From Thermocoleostomius sinensis A174 (GTDB lineage Bacteria; Cyanobacteriota; Cyanobacteriia; Elainellales; Elainellaceae), in contig NZ_CP113797.1 in assembly GCF_026802175.1 (NCBI RefSeq), forward strand, positions 2,457,026 through 2,521,025: 64,000 bases of DNA. The letters are read 5' to 3'. Under the pieces are notes generated by a model. The model had not been told where the DNA came from and ran no database searches. It was given only the letters and a program-made list of their open reading frames with translations. Position numbers and translations under genes: made by a program. Below are positions 9,339 to 19,270 of the stretch, piece after piece. How positions within the stretch are numbered: the stretch's first letter is position 1; each line of letters begins with the position of its first letter.

Positions 9339-11015
9339 GTGGATATCTGCGATCGATCACACGGAAAACCAAGCTCACATTCTGCGTTGCGGCAATTGGC
9401 ACTATTGCTGTTGGTTCTGGGAATATTTTTCCGTCTTTGTGATTTGGGCGATCGTCCCTATTGGGTCGATGAAGTAGCCACATCGATTCGGGTGGCAGGC
9501 TACACCAAGCAACAGGTGATCGAGCAACTGGCAGATGGTCAGTTGCACAGCATCGCGGACCTGCAACACTATCAGCGGCTTAATGTCAACCAAGGTTGGG
9601 GGAAAACGCTACAAGCGCTTGTGCAGAGTCCAGAACACGCTCCCCTTTACTTTCTGTTGGCGCGGCTGTGGTCACAATGCTTTGGCTCCTCAGTTGTGGC
9701 CATGCGGAGTTTCTCTGTCTTGCTCAGCTTGATTGCGTTACCAGTAATGGCGGCTCTCAGTCGAGCACTGTTTGCACCAGAGAAACCCCGATCGCTCTCA
9801 TCCTGGACAATGAATGGGACGATTAATGCATTATCAGTGGCGTTGTTGTCTGTTTCACCTTTTTTTGTCGCCTATGCTCAAGAGGCTCGGCCCTACAGTT
9901 TATGGATTGTGGTATTGCTAGTGATGCACTGGACGTTGCTAAAAGCTGTCCGCACAGACGATCGCCTTTATTGGATTGGGCACAGTATCAGCACAGCGTT
10001 AGCGTTGTATACCTCGCTGTTGAGTGGGTTGGTGATCCTGGGGCACAGTGGCTATGTAGCGATGATGCAGCGATGGCGCTTTGGCTGCGTTTTTCAGCAC
10101 TACATTCTAACATTAACCCTAGCAATCGGAGCGTTCGTTCCGTGGTTGGTGATTGTGGTACAGCAATGGGATACATTGCAGGACAATACGACCTGGACTC
10201 GTGGCGCGTTGGGGAGGTCCCCTTTATTGGCAATTTGGCTCTACAACCTTGCTGTTCTCTATTTTGATGTGCCTGTTGTTCTCTCGCCGTTGTGGATTGG
10301 ATTCATTGAGGTTTTAACAGCGCTGGCGATCGTCAGTTTCATCGGCGGTGCAATCTATTGGCTCTGCCGCAAAACCGCGCGTTGGCAATGGCTGTTGGTG
10401 ATGAGCCTAATTGTGACAACTCCTGCTTGCTTAATTGCAACCGATCTCCTCACAGGAAGTCAAATTTCTACAGCGGCTCGATATTGGTTGCCTGCTCATG
10501 TGGGTATACAACTGGCAATGATTTATTTATTTACCGATCGGTTGAGTTTAAAGACAACAAAATCCCGATGGCATGGGCTGTTGATAGTGATAATAGCGAT
10601 TAGCTGCATTTCATGCGGATTTCAGCTATATCAATCTCCGAAATATCAAAAAAGCCGCAATTTACACAATCAACCGATTGCCACCATTCTTAATCAAGCC
10701 GATCGGCCTCTTTTGATCGCTGAATCATCCCAAACATTGGATGTAATTTCGCTGAGCTATGACTTGCAATCAGCGGTACAATTCCAAATTCTTGCAAATT
10801 CTGGGGCATTACCATCGTTCAAGCAATGCAATATATTTGTGTTTAATCCATCTCGATCGCTACTAGAGGAAATTCAAGCTAATTCTGAGGTGACATTGAC
10901 GGTTCAATATCAACCAACACGTCTAGTTCCTACGGAAATGGCTCTCTCACTCTGGTCAATTCAATCCCATCGCTGTCATAGCGTTACAAAGATAGCCATT
11001 CCAAGTCAGTTGTGA
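9339..11015 (+). CDS. Glycosyltransferase family 39-like integral membrane protein
   Basis: A 558-aa protein with about 10 or more hydrophobic segments. After the first membrane helix comes DRPYWVDEVATSI, the aspartate/glutamate loop typical of GT-C dolichyl/undecaprenyl-phosphate sugar transferases (PMT/ArnT-like), and later a conserved AYAQEARPYSLWIV block. It probably moves a sugar from a lipid-phosphate donor onto an envelope acceptor, which cannot be named. The start is a GTG at 9339; no other in-frame start precedes the first helix convincingly. It converges on the alpha/beta hydrolase gene with a 36-bp gap. Confidence 0.8.
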   Translation: MDICDRSHGKPSSHSALRQLALLLLVLGIFFRLCDLGDRPYWVDEVATSIRVAGYTKQQVIEQLADGQLHSIADLQHYQRLNVNQGWGKTLQALVQSPEHAPLYFLLARLWSQCFGSSVVAMRSFSVLLSLIALPVMAALSRALFAPEKPRSLSSWTMNGTINALSVALLSVSPFFVAYAQEARPYSLWIVVLLVMHWTLLKAVRTDDRLYWIGHSISTALALYTSLLSGLVILGHSGYVAMMQRWRFGCVFQHYILTLTLAIGAFVPWLVIVVQQWDTLQDNTTWTRGALGRSPLLAIWLYNLAVLYFDVPVVLSPLWIGFIEVLTALAIVSFIGGAIYWLCRKTARWQWLLVMSLIVTTPACLIATDLLTGSQISTAARYWLPAHVGIQLAMIYLFTDRLSLKTTKSRWHGLLIVIIAISCISCGFQLYQSPKYQKSRNLHNQPIATILNQADRPLLIAESSQTLDVISLSYDLQSAVQFQILANSGALPSFKQCNIFVFNPSRSLLEEIQANSEVTLTVQYQPTRLVPTEMALSLWSIQSHRCHSVTKIAIPSQL

Positions 11016-11051
11016 GCATCTATGGTAAACCTACTCTGAATTGTTTTGCTG

Positions 11052-12149
11052 TCAAACATGCTGCGATCTAGTAATCAAAAATTGCTGAATCCGATCGGCT
11101 ACACTTTGCGGTTGCTCAAAATGGGGCACATGCCCCGCTGTAATCCAATGCAGTTCGCTTCGGGGAATGGCGCGGTGAAACCGATCGGCATCGTCAGTTC
11201 CCAGCATATCGTCAGATTCTCCCCAGAGGATCAACGTTGGAGGTTGAATGGTAGTTAAATCTTCGGGTGAGAAAGCATAGCCGCCGCTACGGGTAAAAGA
11301 CGCGATTGCTTGTCTCCAAGTCGGCATTTGTTGATGCACCAAACTACAGCGAATTGCATCGACTAAACCCGAATCAGTCCAAGGGAATACCTGCGCCAGT
11401 TGCAATGCCATTTGTTTACGAAATGCTAGCCACTCTACGCTCCAACCTAAAACGGGCGCACTCAAAAACGGTCCGATCGGAAAATTACCAGACAAACCCA
11501 CGCTATCAATTAGCACCAAAGATTGAACGCAATTCGGATATTTCAAGGCAAAATCAATCGCCACGGCTCCACCCATTGATGCACCCACTAGCACGATTGG
11601 TTGATTGATTCGTTGCCAAACAGCATGAAGATGCTGCCGGATGGTGAACGGATTAATTGACAAATCGGAGTTGTATTCTGTGAATCCAAATCCCAGTAAA
11701 TCGATCGCCCAAACATCTCGATCGGCAATGAAACAGGGCAACAGACGACGAAATTCTAGTAGTGAGCTATCAAACCCGTGCAGCAACACTATTGGAGCAT
11801 TTGACGATTTTGTGAATGAAGTAAGTGCTGACTGATGAATGTAAGCAGTGGCGATCGAAACGTGCTTCTGTGGTAGCATCACCTGCACAACCGATCGTCG
11901 CAGTTGTCGAAGTAAGGCGAGCGCGTCTGCATCCTGAATACTGGCTGTAGCGGCTGGCAAAAAATGGATCGACTGATTGTCGAGCATGGCACTACTAGCA
12001 CGTAAAAGCGCATTTGTACAACCACCGATCGGGCGAACCGTGCGGAGGATGTGGTTTAAAGATGATTCTCCTATTATCGAGGTCAACGCCTCAAACGCTT
12101 TAATTAGGAGAGAAGCCATGTTGAGACTTGATGACGGCACGCACTTCAT
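11052..12149 (-). CDS. Alpha/beta hydrolase
   Basis: A 365-aa alpha/beta-hydrolase fold protein. It shows the oxyanion region IVLLHGFDSS, the nucleophile elbow VGASMGGAVA (Ser), the acid region LILWGESDDML and the catalytic His in ITAGHVPHFEQP near the C-terminus. The closest general class is the cyanobacterial haloperoxidase/esterase-like hydrolases; substrate unknown. ATG 12149 is preceded by an AAAGGGGTGG sequence. A shorter start at 11987 (MLDNQSIHFL) would also be plausible because the first 54 residues are not obviously part of the fold. Confidence 0.85.
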   Translation of the reverse strand: MKCVPSSSLNMASLLIKAFEALTSIIGESSLNHILRTVRPIGGCTNALLRASSAMLDNQSIHFLPAATASIQDADALALLRQLRRSVVQVMLPQKHVSIATAYIHQSALTSFTKSSNAPIVLLHGFDSSLLEFRRLLPCFIADRDVWAIDLLGFGFTEYNSDLSINPFTIRQHLHAVWQRINQPIVLVGASMGGAVAIDFALKYPNCVQSLVLIDSVGLSGNFPIGPFLSAPVLGWSVEWLAFRKQMALQLAQVFPWTDSGLVDAIRCSLVHQQMPTWRQAIASFTRSGGYAFSPEDLTTIQPPTLILWGESDDMLGTDDADRFHRAIPRSELHWITAGHVPHFEQPQSVADRIQQFLITRSQHV

Positions 12150-12959
12150 CTACCACCCCTTTGCCGCCACCAACTCTGCGCAGGCTTTTCGTTGCGGATG
12201 TCTGACTAAGTTCAAACAATCATCCCCAGTTTTTCTCGATCGTTTTACACAATTGATGCTGCTAGTCTTGATGCTGGTGCGAATGGTACGAATGCGAACA
12301 CCTGTCCTGCGACGATATCGAGTAAGCTACCCGATCGTATAGCAGGCTTGAGTTCTGACTTGAACTGTTCAGAATCGTTGATTTTCAATCAACAATAGGC
12401 AGCTAAAGAAGATACCCATAGCAGTCGAAGGAAGGGTTGGGAAACGGTCAGGCTCACAACTCTTGCTCTGGACGGGGTTTCGCTCTATCCTTTTGCTGTA
12501 TAAACGTGCTGTATCTGCGTCAACGACGTTCATTATTCAGCAAAGAATGCTGTCAGCTATAGCACAGCGCTGCTTAGAGCCAAGCTTGATGAACTACGAA
12601 GATGCACGATCGACTAATACCAATTCTCTAAACTTGGACTATCCATCACCGCATCTATAAGGGCATTTCGCAAAACGCCCCTGTGGGATCTGTAAGGCTA
12701 GTTCTAGGAATTGGTACAACACTGTGTAACTGCAAAAAATGATTCTGCGAATACATGGATGATGAATCATTAACTTTTTAGGAATAATTATCTCATTTCT
12801 ATTCAATTAGAAAAGACTAGAAGTCCGAACAAGGCACAGGATTCGTCCGCGCAACTCACTGTTACGTGAAATTTACTTCAGTTGATATTTTCTATCCTCG
12901 ACAAAGGATACGAAATACGACGATTTTACTCATTCGCTCGACACAAGGAAGCATCTCTA
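12150..12959. other. Long intergenic region without a supported gene
   Basis: About 800 bp lie between the divergently oriented hydrolase gene and the next small gene. Short open frames occur but none has recognisable content or a good ribosome site. The region contains the 99-bp inverted-repeat element described at 12618-12716. The rest shows no structure that I can name. Confidence 0.5.
12618..12716. mobile_element. MITE-like inverted-repeat element of about 99 bp
   Basis: The ends TACCAATTC (12618-12626) and GAATTGGTA (12708-12716) are perfect inverted repeats. Inside lies a hairpin GGGCATTT-CGCA-AAACGCCC (around 12661-12680). Elements with these TACCAATTC ends and a GGGCATTTCGCAAAACGCCC-like core recur in cyanobacterial genomes as small non-autonomous elements. 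No target duplication is obvious. No coding capacity. Confidence 0.55.
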
Positions 12960-13259
12960 ATGAAAAGAAATTTGAATTGGGAACGCTACAAGCAACTTGA
13001 ATTGATTCCCGATGCCATGTGGGAAGCCACGTTGGACGAAGCAAAGCAGCACTCAAAATCACAGGGCTGGCTGAATTTGGTTTGGGACTTCCTGGTGGAT
13101 TGCTTAATTGAAACCACCGAACCGCGCATTCGAGAGAAACACGATCGTCATCACAAGTGCATTAGCTGGGAAGCTTACGACCCCACAACTGGAACAACGC
13201 ATTGCTTTTCATCAAAGACGGAAGTACTAGCGTGGCTAGAGCGACGGCATTTCCGGTAG
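12960..13259 (+). CDS. Hypothetical protein (99 aa)
   Basis: I do not recognise this family. The 99-aa protein is rich in Trp, His and charged residues (WERYKQLELIPDAMWEATL near the N-terminus; HDRHHKCISWEAYDP; ending EVLAWLERRHFR). There is no signal peptide or membrane segment. ATG 12960 is chosen because AAGGAA lies 9 nt upstream; a start 26 codons earlier lacks one. Good codon use suggests a real gene. Confidence 0.6.
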   Translation: MKRNLNWERYKQLELIPDAMWEATLDEAKQHSKSQGWLNLVWDFLVDCLIETTEPRIREKHDRHHKCISWEAYDPTTGTTHCFSSKTEVLAWLERRHFR

Positions 13260-13367
13260 ACGACCGCTCGATCGCCACTGTTCAGATATTAGGGCTTCAT
13301 TTTACTTGGGTTCACTGATTGGAATGACAATTTTGCTTTTTGTATTCGCTTTCGTAGTGAAGCAAGA

Positions 13368-14849
13368 GTGAAACAATTATTTCTTTTTTCATCCAATTGT
13401 TGGATGGCAATCCGAACGTCAATTCGTTTTAATCTATTCGGTTCACCCTTCATTCACCAACATGTACAGACCGAAAAAAACAGGGTAATCTCCGAAATTA
13501 AACACTGCCTAGACCTGGCTATTCCCCTAGCAGGAGCACAATTAGCTCAATCACTGGTTGCCTTCATCGACACAATGATGATGGGCTGGCTAGGCAGTAG
13601 CACGATCGCCGCTGGAGGCTTGGGGGCAGCTACGTTCAATGTGTTTTTGATTACAGGCATTTCGATCGTGTCGGCGGTCAGTCCCCTCACAGCAGAAGCC
13701 TATGGAGCCGGAAACGCTCAGCAAGTCGGGCGTGTCGTTCGTCAAGGATTTTGGGTGGCGTTGACGTTTGCCTTGCCGATTACAGTGCTGCTGTGGAGTG
13801 CCGGATTTTTCTTGCGGCGACTGGGGCAAGCACCCGAAACTGTTGCGCTAACTGAAACCTACCTACAGGCGATCGCCTGGGGATACTTTCCCGCGTTGGG
13901 ATTTGCCGTTCTTCGCAGCTATATCTCGTCGCTGTCACGCACCCGTCCCATTATTGTTGTGATTATGGGCGGTACCATTCTGAATATTGTGGGCAATTAT
14001 GTGCTGATGCTTGGTAAATTGGGATTTCCCGCGTTGGGGCTAGCAGGGATTGGCTGGGCCAGTACCATTTCGCTATGGAGTACCTTTATAGCTCTGGCGC
14101 TGTATGCCTTGGTGCATCCCCAACTGCGCGTGTACAAAGCCTTTTCGCATCTATACCGATTCGAGCCAGTGGTTTATTGGGATCTATTGCGCGTGGGCTT
14201 GCCGATCGGCATTCTAGCGATTGCAGAAGCGGGACTGTTCACCGTTACCACTTTTCTGATGGGACAAATCAGTACCGTGACGTTGGCTGCTCACCAAATT
14301 GCTCTGCAAACGGCGGCAACTTCCTTTATGGTTCCATTGGGCGTTTCGTTTGCCACCACCATTCGAGTGGGGCAAATGCTGGGGCAGGGCGATCGATCGG
14401 GTGCTCGTTTGGCTGGATATGTGGGCATGGGCATCGGAGCCACGTTTATGGCCGGCATGAGCTTATTGATGTGGACTATTCCCGAACGAATTGTTTCTCT
14501 TTATCTCGATACCACCGATCCAATTAACGCTGATGTCGTAACGGTTGCTAAAAATCTCCTCGGCGTTGCGGCTTGGTTTCAACTGGTAGATGGAATTCAA
14601 GTGACAGCCAATGGTGCATTGCGGGGGCTAAAAGATACCTACATTCCCATGATGATTGGCATTGTCGCCTATTGGGGTATTGGTCTCACCAGCGGCTATA
14701 TTCTCAGTGCTCGGATGGGCCTAGGTGGTGTGGGGCTTTGGTGGGGCTTGGCGATCGGCTTGGCGGTGGCGGCGATGGTTTTGACTTGGCGCTTCAGTAT
14801 AGCTCGATTGGAACCTGCGATCGTTCCTTGTTCAAAACCGTTGTCGTGA
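13368..14849 (+). CDS. MATE family efflux transporter
   Basis: A 493-aa polytopic membrane protein with twelve hydrophobic segments in two homologous halves. It starts its fold at HCLDLAIPLAGAQLAQSLVAF (about 45-65; quoted in part as LAIPLAGAQLAQ) and contains FIDTMMMGWLGSS, the usual MATE motif. It should export cationic drugs or metabolites in exchange for Na+ or H+. The frame opens with GTG 13368; a start at ATG 13404 (MAIRTSIRF) is possible, so the first 12 residues are uncertain. Confidence 0.9.
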   Translation: MKQLFLFSSNCWMAIRTSIRFNLFGSPFIHQHVQTEKNRVISEIKHCLDLAIPLAGAQLAQSLVAFIDTMMMGWLGSSTIAAGGLGAATFNVFLITGISIVSAVSPLTAEAYGAGNAQQVGRVVRQGFWVALTFALPITVLLWSAGFFLRRLGQAPETVALTETYLQAIAWGYFPALGFAVLRSYISSLSRTRPIIVVIMGGTILNIVGNYVLMLGKLGFPALGLAGIGWASTISLWSTFIALALYALVHPQLRVYKAFSHLYRFEPVVYWDLLRVGLPIGILAIAEAGLFTVTTFLMGQISTVTLAAHQIALQTAATSFMVPLGVSFATTIRVGQMLGQGDRSGARLAGYVGMGIGATFMAGMSLLMWTIPERIVSLYLDTTDPINADVVTVAKNLLGVAAWFQLVDGIQVTANGALRGLKDTYIPMMIGIVAYWGIGLTSGYILSARMGLGGVGLWWGLAIGLAVAAMVLTWRFSIARLEPAIVPCSKPLS

Positions 14850-15060
14850 AGGCTAAAGGCTAGAGTCTGAAAGAGGAGAAATAACTTTTTTAGGGGAACA
14901 GCAGAAATTTGGGCAGTTGGCAACGTTGAAATTTGTTTGCATTCACCAAATTTTTCGAGCATAGCGATTATGGTGGACTCATCCATTGTTGCTAGCAAAT
15001 TGAGTTGCCAGCAACTTTGGGTTGCCAGTGAATCGGTGATGCAATGAAGGAGCACGTAAC

Positions 15061-17226
15061 ATGGACATTCTGATCGAAAATCTGCTGCCGGATCAGTCCA
15101 ACCTTGCCATTCCTGGTTATTTTGTTCGCAGTACGGCTCCCCGCAATGTGGAAGATCGGCAGAACTTGGTCGATCGCGATCGTCCCGTGATTCAAGATGT
15201 GATTCAGCGGTTGTATGACAACCACATCCGCAGCCAGCAGGAAACGGGGGTTGTGATTGCGATTCATGGCTACAATACCGGGGCAACCGATGATACTGAG
15301 ACCGTGTGGGATGGTTGGTATCAACCCCTGTGCACCTATGCCAATTATGACGATCCGTTTATTCGACAAGACCCAAACCGCTTTGTGTTTCTGGGCTATC
15401 GTTGGCCCTCCGAAAGCGTGGCCCAGAAACATAACCTAAGGACTGCCTTTAGAGCACTACCGTTTCTGCTGAAAACCCTATTGATTACAGGAACCGCCGT
15501 AGCGCTACTGTCATTGATTTTGCTACTGGCGATCGGGGCGGCCTGGTGGGCAATTCCGCTCAGCTTGGGCGTGTTTGGGCTATCGTTGGTTGTCTGCTTA
15601 GTCCTGTTGCGATTTTCGGTATATTTTCGCGACACCTACCGCGCCACTTACTTTGGCGTCAATGATTTAGTGGAACTGATTCGTCAACTCGATCAAGGAC
15701 TGGTACAGCTAAAAATGGCAGAATTGCTGCCAGATCAAGCGCTGTTCGATCGTATCTTGACTGATATCCCGGACTTGCAAGGATTAGAGTATTCAGCATT
15801 CTTAGGGGCGGTAAATACAATTCGACGAGAACGCGACAAACGTCCGGATTTAATTATTCAATTAGATGATGTTCGATTTCGACAATTCATTCAGCGATTA
15901 CAGTCATTTTCTGGTATCGACTCTGTTATTGATCCATCTGTGCTCCCCCACTTAGTGCTGCGCCTGGACGCGGTTCAGGCTGAAACGTTGCAGCGAGCCG
16001 AAACCTACTGGAAGCGCCGCCCGATCAAGCTGTCGTTTATTGGGCACAGCATGGGCGCTCATGTGACAACGCAAACCATTCGGATTTTATCGGATGTGTT
16101 TGACCCCCGATCGATTGGCAAAGTGGGAGATCAATCGGAAAAGATGCCGTCTTCTCGCATTGGTCGGGTGTTTTGCTTGGGGCGATTGGTGCTAGTGTCG
16201 CCGGATATTCCGGTACTGGCGATCACATCCGGGCGATCGAATTTTCTGCGATCGTCGCTGCGGCGATTTGAAGAGGCTTATCTGTTCAGCAATGAGGGAG
16301 ATCTGGCCCTAAGACTTGCTTCCACCGCCGCCAACTATTTTTCGTTTCCAGCCCGCACCCGCACGCAGGGCTATCGCTTAGGTAATGTCACGGTCAAGGC
16401 TAATGGCTCTGATGGCAAAACCCTGTTTGGCATTGTCAACATCGCGACACCTATGAACCGCCTGTTGCCCTACCTAGAAGTTAAAGTTTTGAATCAGCGC
16501 AAGCCCCAAACGCTCGATCCTAGTCCTGTTGTTCAAGCCAAGCTGAGACAAGAATTAAAAGATGAAGCGGTAATGGTCAACGACGGTGACAAAGACAAGC
16601 AATCGTTGGCGGATTTATTCACCTATTTTGACTGTACTGAATACCGCGACTTCACTGACTACAACGCCAAAGCGCAAGAAACCATTCGCAATGTCATGAT
16701 TTTGAATGGTCAACGATCGCCGTTGAATTTGTTTGACTACGTGCGATTGTTTTTGGCATTTGTGCAATTTTCACCTCGATCGTTTCCTAAAGGGCGCGAT
16801 GTACACGGTGGCTATTTTTGGGGCAAATTTAGTAAATTGCTGCTGTATCGCTTGGTGTTTTTGGGGTTTTCTGGGTTGCTTGATTCCCTTGACCAAACGC
16901 CATTAGAGACACTGGGTATTACTGCTCTGCCTGATTATTTGAAAGCAGAGCTTGAGCAGGCTCGCCTAGCTCCATTGGAACCCACATCAGGCGCAACGGC
17001 AAGCCAACTAATCGATCCACCTTTATCGCAGCAACGGCAGACGGCTCTGCGCTATCTCTCTTGGATTTGCCAGCAGAAGCACATCCAAGCGGCCGTGTCT
17101 CCAGAACGCTATCAAGTGGATGTCATGGGCATTGAACGGGAAGAGGTGCGCGAGGAAATGTTACTCCGTGAAAAATCTGTCGATGTTATGTCGGATGTTG
17201 TGTCACATCGCCACCGCTTGAGCTAA
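15061..17226 (+). CDS. Membrane-anchored alpha/beta-hydrolase-like protein of unknown function (721 aa)
   Basis: A large protein with a split hydrolase fold. Residues about 62-75 read GVVIAIHGYNTGATDD, like the oxyanion strand of DUF900/lipase-like hydrolases. Two adjacent transmembrane helices follow (about 145-165 and 168-185). The nucleophile elbow FIGHSMGAHVTT appears at about 330-340, and LVLVSPDIPVL may carry the acid residue. The C-terminal 250 residues are not recognisable. AAGGAG lies 8 nt before the ATG. The two helices inserted between the first strand and the nucleophile are unusual. Its 3' end overlaps the convergent ABC gene by 24 bp. Substrate unknown; envelope lipid or protein ester is a guess. 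Confidence 0.65.
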   Translation: MDILIENLLPDQSNLAIPGYFVRSTAPRNVEDRQNLVDRDRPVIQDVIQRLYDNHIRSQQETGVVIAIHGYNTGATDDTETVWDGWYQPLCTYANYDDPFIRQDPNRFVFLGYRWPSESVAQKHNLRTAFRALPFLLKTLLITGTAVALLSLILLLAIGAAWWAIPLSLGVFGLSLVVCLVLLRFSVYFRDTYRATYFGVNDLVELIRQLDQGLVQLKMAELLPDQALFDRILTDIPDLQGLEYSAFLGAVNTIRRERDKRPDLIIQLDDVRFRQFIQRLQSFSGIDSVIDPSVLPHLVLRLDAVQAETLQRAETYWKRRPIKLSFIGHSMGAHVTTQTIRILSDVFDPRSIGKVGDQSEKMPSSRIGRVFCLGRLVLVSPDIPVLAITSGRSNFLRSSLRRFEEAYLFSNEGDLALRLASTAANYFSFPARTRTQGYRLGNVTVKANGSDGKTLFGIVNIATPMNRLLPYLEVKVLNQRKPQTLDPSPVVQAKLRQELKDEAVMVNDGDKDKQSLADLFTYFDCTEYRDFTDYNAKAQETIRNVMILNGQRSPLNLFDYVRLFLAFVQFSPRSFPKGRDVHGGYFWGKFSKLLLYRLVFLGFSGLLDSLDQTPLETLGITALPDYLKAELEQARLAPLEPTSGATASQLIDPPLSQQRQTALRYLSWICQQKHIQAAVSPERYQVDVMGIEREEVREEMLLREKSVDVMSDVVSHRHRLS

Positions 17227-17916
17227 ATCGGTCGGAGCGAGGCGATCGTGCAACACCTGTCCATCGCGGAACCAAATAATACGGTGGGTTTTTCGAGCCA
17301 CGTCTGCTTCGTGTGTCACCATCACGACCGTAATTCCAGAGGCATTCAGTTCGCCAAAAATCTCCAGCACTTCCTGAGTCGTTTGCGAATCAAGCGCTCC
17401 GGTTGGCTCGTCGGCTAACAAGACGACTGGACGATTAACGATGGCTCGGGCAATGGCCACCCGCTGCTGTTGTCCACCAGATAGTTGGGTCGGTCGATTG
17501 TTGAGACGATTGGCCAATCCAACCCGCGTCAGGGCTTCGGCGGCTCGGTCTTTGCGCTCTTTGGTTGGCACTCCAGCATACACCATCGGCAGCATCACAT
17601 TTTCTAAAGCTGATAGCTGCGGCAACAAATGAAACTGCTGGAACACAAACCCCAGCTTGCGGTTGCGAATATGCGCCAATTCCTCATCCGATAACTTGGC
17701 TACATCTTCGCCGTCTAAGTAGTAGCTACCAGAAGTGGGGCGATCGAGACAGCCAATCACATTCATCGCTGTAGATTTACCGGAGCCAGACGGCCCCATG
17801 ATGGCGCAATATTCCCCCGCCTCTACCGTTAGGTTCACATCGTTCAATGCATGAACTTCGGTATTGCCAGCCCCATAGACCTTGGAGATATGCTCAAGAC
17901 GAATGATGGTTTTCAT
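17203..17916 (-). CDS. ABC transporter ATP-binding protein (MacB/LolD type)
   Basis: A 237-aa ATPase with Walker [10 protein letters not shown], signature [14 protein letters not shown], Walker [14 protein letters not shown] and the H-loop VTHEAD. It belongs to the MacB/LolD/FtsE group that powers FtsX-fold permeases. It lies 12 bp downstream of the permease gene and is last in a leftward operon with the HlyD-like adaptor, so the three proteins should form an efflux pump driving substrate from the periplasm outward. The gene end overlaps the 3' end of the 721-aa gene on the other strand. Confidence 0.93.
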   Translation of the reverse strand: MKTIIRLEHISKVYGAGNTEVHALNDVNLTVEAGEYCAIMGPSGSGKSTAMNVIGCLDRPTSGSYYLDGEDVAKLSDEELAHIRNRKLGFVFQQFHLLPQLSALENVMLPMVYAGVPTKERKDRAAEALTRVGLANRLNNRPTQLSGGQQQRVAIARAIVNRPVVLLADEPTGALDSQTTQEVLEIFGELNASGITVVMVTHEADVARKTHRIIWFRDGQVLHDRLAPTDLAQAVAM

Positions 17917-17928
17917 GGTTTGTCTCAG

Positions 17929-19146
17929 TTAAGCGCTACGCAGAGCCACGATTGGATCCAACTTGGCAGCTTGCCGGGCCGGAAATACGCCGAAAAATAA
18001 TCCAATTCCGCCGGAAACACCCACCGCTAACACAACCGCTATTGTGGAAACCCCCGCCTGTAGAGGTGTCACTGCTCCAATCAGCGTCACACCTGCCACA
18101 CCAATGCCTGTCCCGATGATGCCACCGATCGCCGATAGAATAATAGCCTCAATCATAAACTGCACCAAAATATCCTGCTGAGATGCGCCAATGGCTTTAC
18201 GTAAGCCAATTTCCTGAGTTCGCTCTCGCACCGAAACCAGCATGATATTCATAATGCCAATGCCGCCGACAAACAGGGAGATCCCAGCGATCGCCGCCAG
18301 CATCAGAGTTAGAGCACCAGTGACATTGCCAACAATTTCCAAGGCATCTTTTTGGGTGCGGATGGTGAAGCTATCCTCTGCCACCACCTTGTGACGCAAG
18401 CGCAGCAGATTGCGAATTTGAAATTGAGCCGCATTGATCGATGCTTCGTCTCGGGCGCTGGTAGAAATGTAAGTGACAGCCGTTCCGTAGGGCGAGTCGT
18501 TACCCGTGATGCGGCTAGACATGGTGGAAATGGGAATCAAGGCTACGTCGTCCTGGTTATTGCCTAAAAAAGCACCTTTCGATTCCATTACCCCAATGAC
18601 CTGAAAGCTAACGTTGCGAATGCGAATTTGCTGACCGATCGGGTCAGTATTGCCAAACAATTTTCTAGCCAGGTCAGATCCTAACGCCACCACCCGGCTG
18701 CTGCGCTGCACGTCCAAGTCGCTGAAGAAGCGACCGCGCTCCACATCAAAACTACGGACGATCGTGAAATCGGGGGTGGTTCCGGTGACGCCTGCATTGG
18801 TGCGACGATTGCGATAGGTAATCAGTTGTTGTCCCTGAAGTTCTGGCGCAACGGCACTTACCGTAGGAACCTGAGACGCGATCGCCTCGGCATCTTCCAG
18901 GGTAAGATCGCGAATCGGTGCAGCGGCGCGGCTATTGGCCTCATCACTACCGGGAATGATAAACAACACATTCGGTCCCAGCGACTCAAACTGCTCAGCA
19001 GCATAGCGTTGTGCCCCCTGCCCAACCCCTACCATCGCAATTACCGAGGCATTGCCAATAATAATGCCTAACATCGTCAGGGTACTGCGGAGTTTATTTG
19101 CAGTCAGCGTTTTGACTGCCATATTGATACTTTCAAAAATATTCAT
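17929..19146 (-). CDS. ABC transporter permease, MacB/DevC-like (FtsX fold)
   Basis: A 405-aa permease. The first membrane helix is preceded by ANKLRSTLTMLGIIIG, the typical MacB C-terminal-half start. A large periplasmic (MacB_PCD) domain covers about residues 45-260, then three helices form the FtsX domain with RERTQEIGLRKAIGAS, ending in the conserved ARQAAKLDPIVALR. It pairs with the ATPase immediately downstream and the adaptor upstream. Confidence 0.93.
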   Translation of the reverse strand: MNIFESINMAVKTLTANKLRSTLTMLGIIIGNASVIAMVGVGQGAQRYAAEQFESLGPNVLFIIPGSDEANSRAAAPIRDLTLEDAEAIASQVPTVSAVAPELQGQQLITYRNRRTNAGVTGTTPDFTIVRSFDVERGRFFSDLDVQRSSRVVALGSDLARKLFGNTDPIGQQIRIRNVSFQVIGVMESKGAFLGNNQDDVALIPISTMSSRITGNDSPYGTAVTYISTSARDEASINAAQFQIRNLLRLRHKVVAEDSFTIRTQKDALEIVGNVTGALTLMLAAIAGISLFVGGIGIMNIMLVSVRERTQEIGLRKAIGASQQDILVQFMIEAIILSAIGGIIGTGIGVAGVTLIGAVTPLQAGVSTIAVVLAVGVSGGIGLFFGVFPARQAAKLDPIVALRSA

Positions 19147-19270
19147 GGTTTAACGGAGGTTAGGGGTTAGGAATTAGGAGTAGAGGGTTGGGAGTGGATG
19201 AGTGGATAGATAAGGAATTGGTTTTGATTCTGCAACCTTTGTCCATTAGCTTTCGTTTCATCCTTCATCC

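Noticed and set aside
11977-12342. Plus-strand frame of 121 codons opposite the alpha/beta hydrolase start
   Set aside because: It overlaps the supported hydrolase gene, has no recognisable content and no ribosome site.
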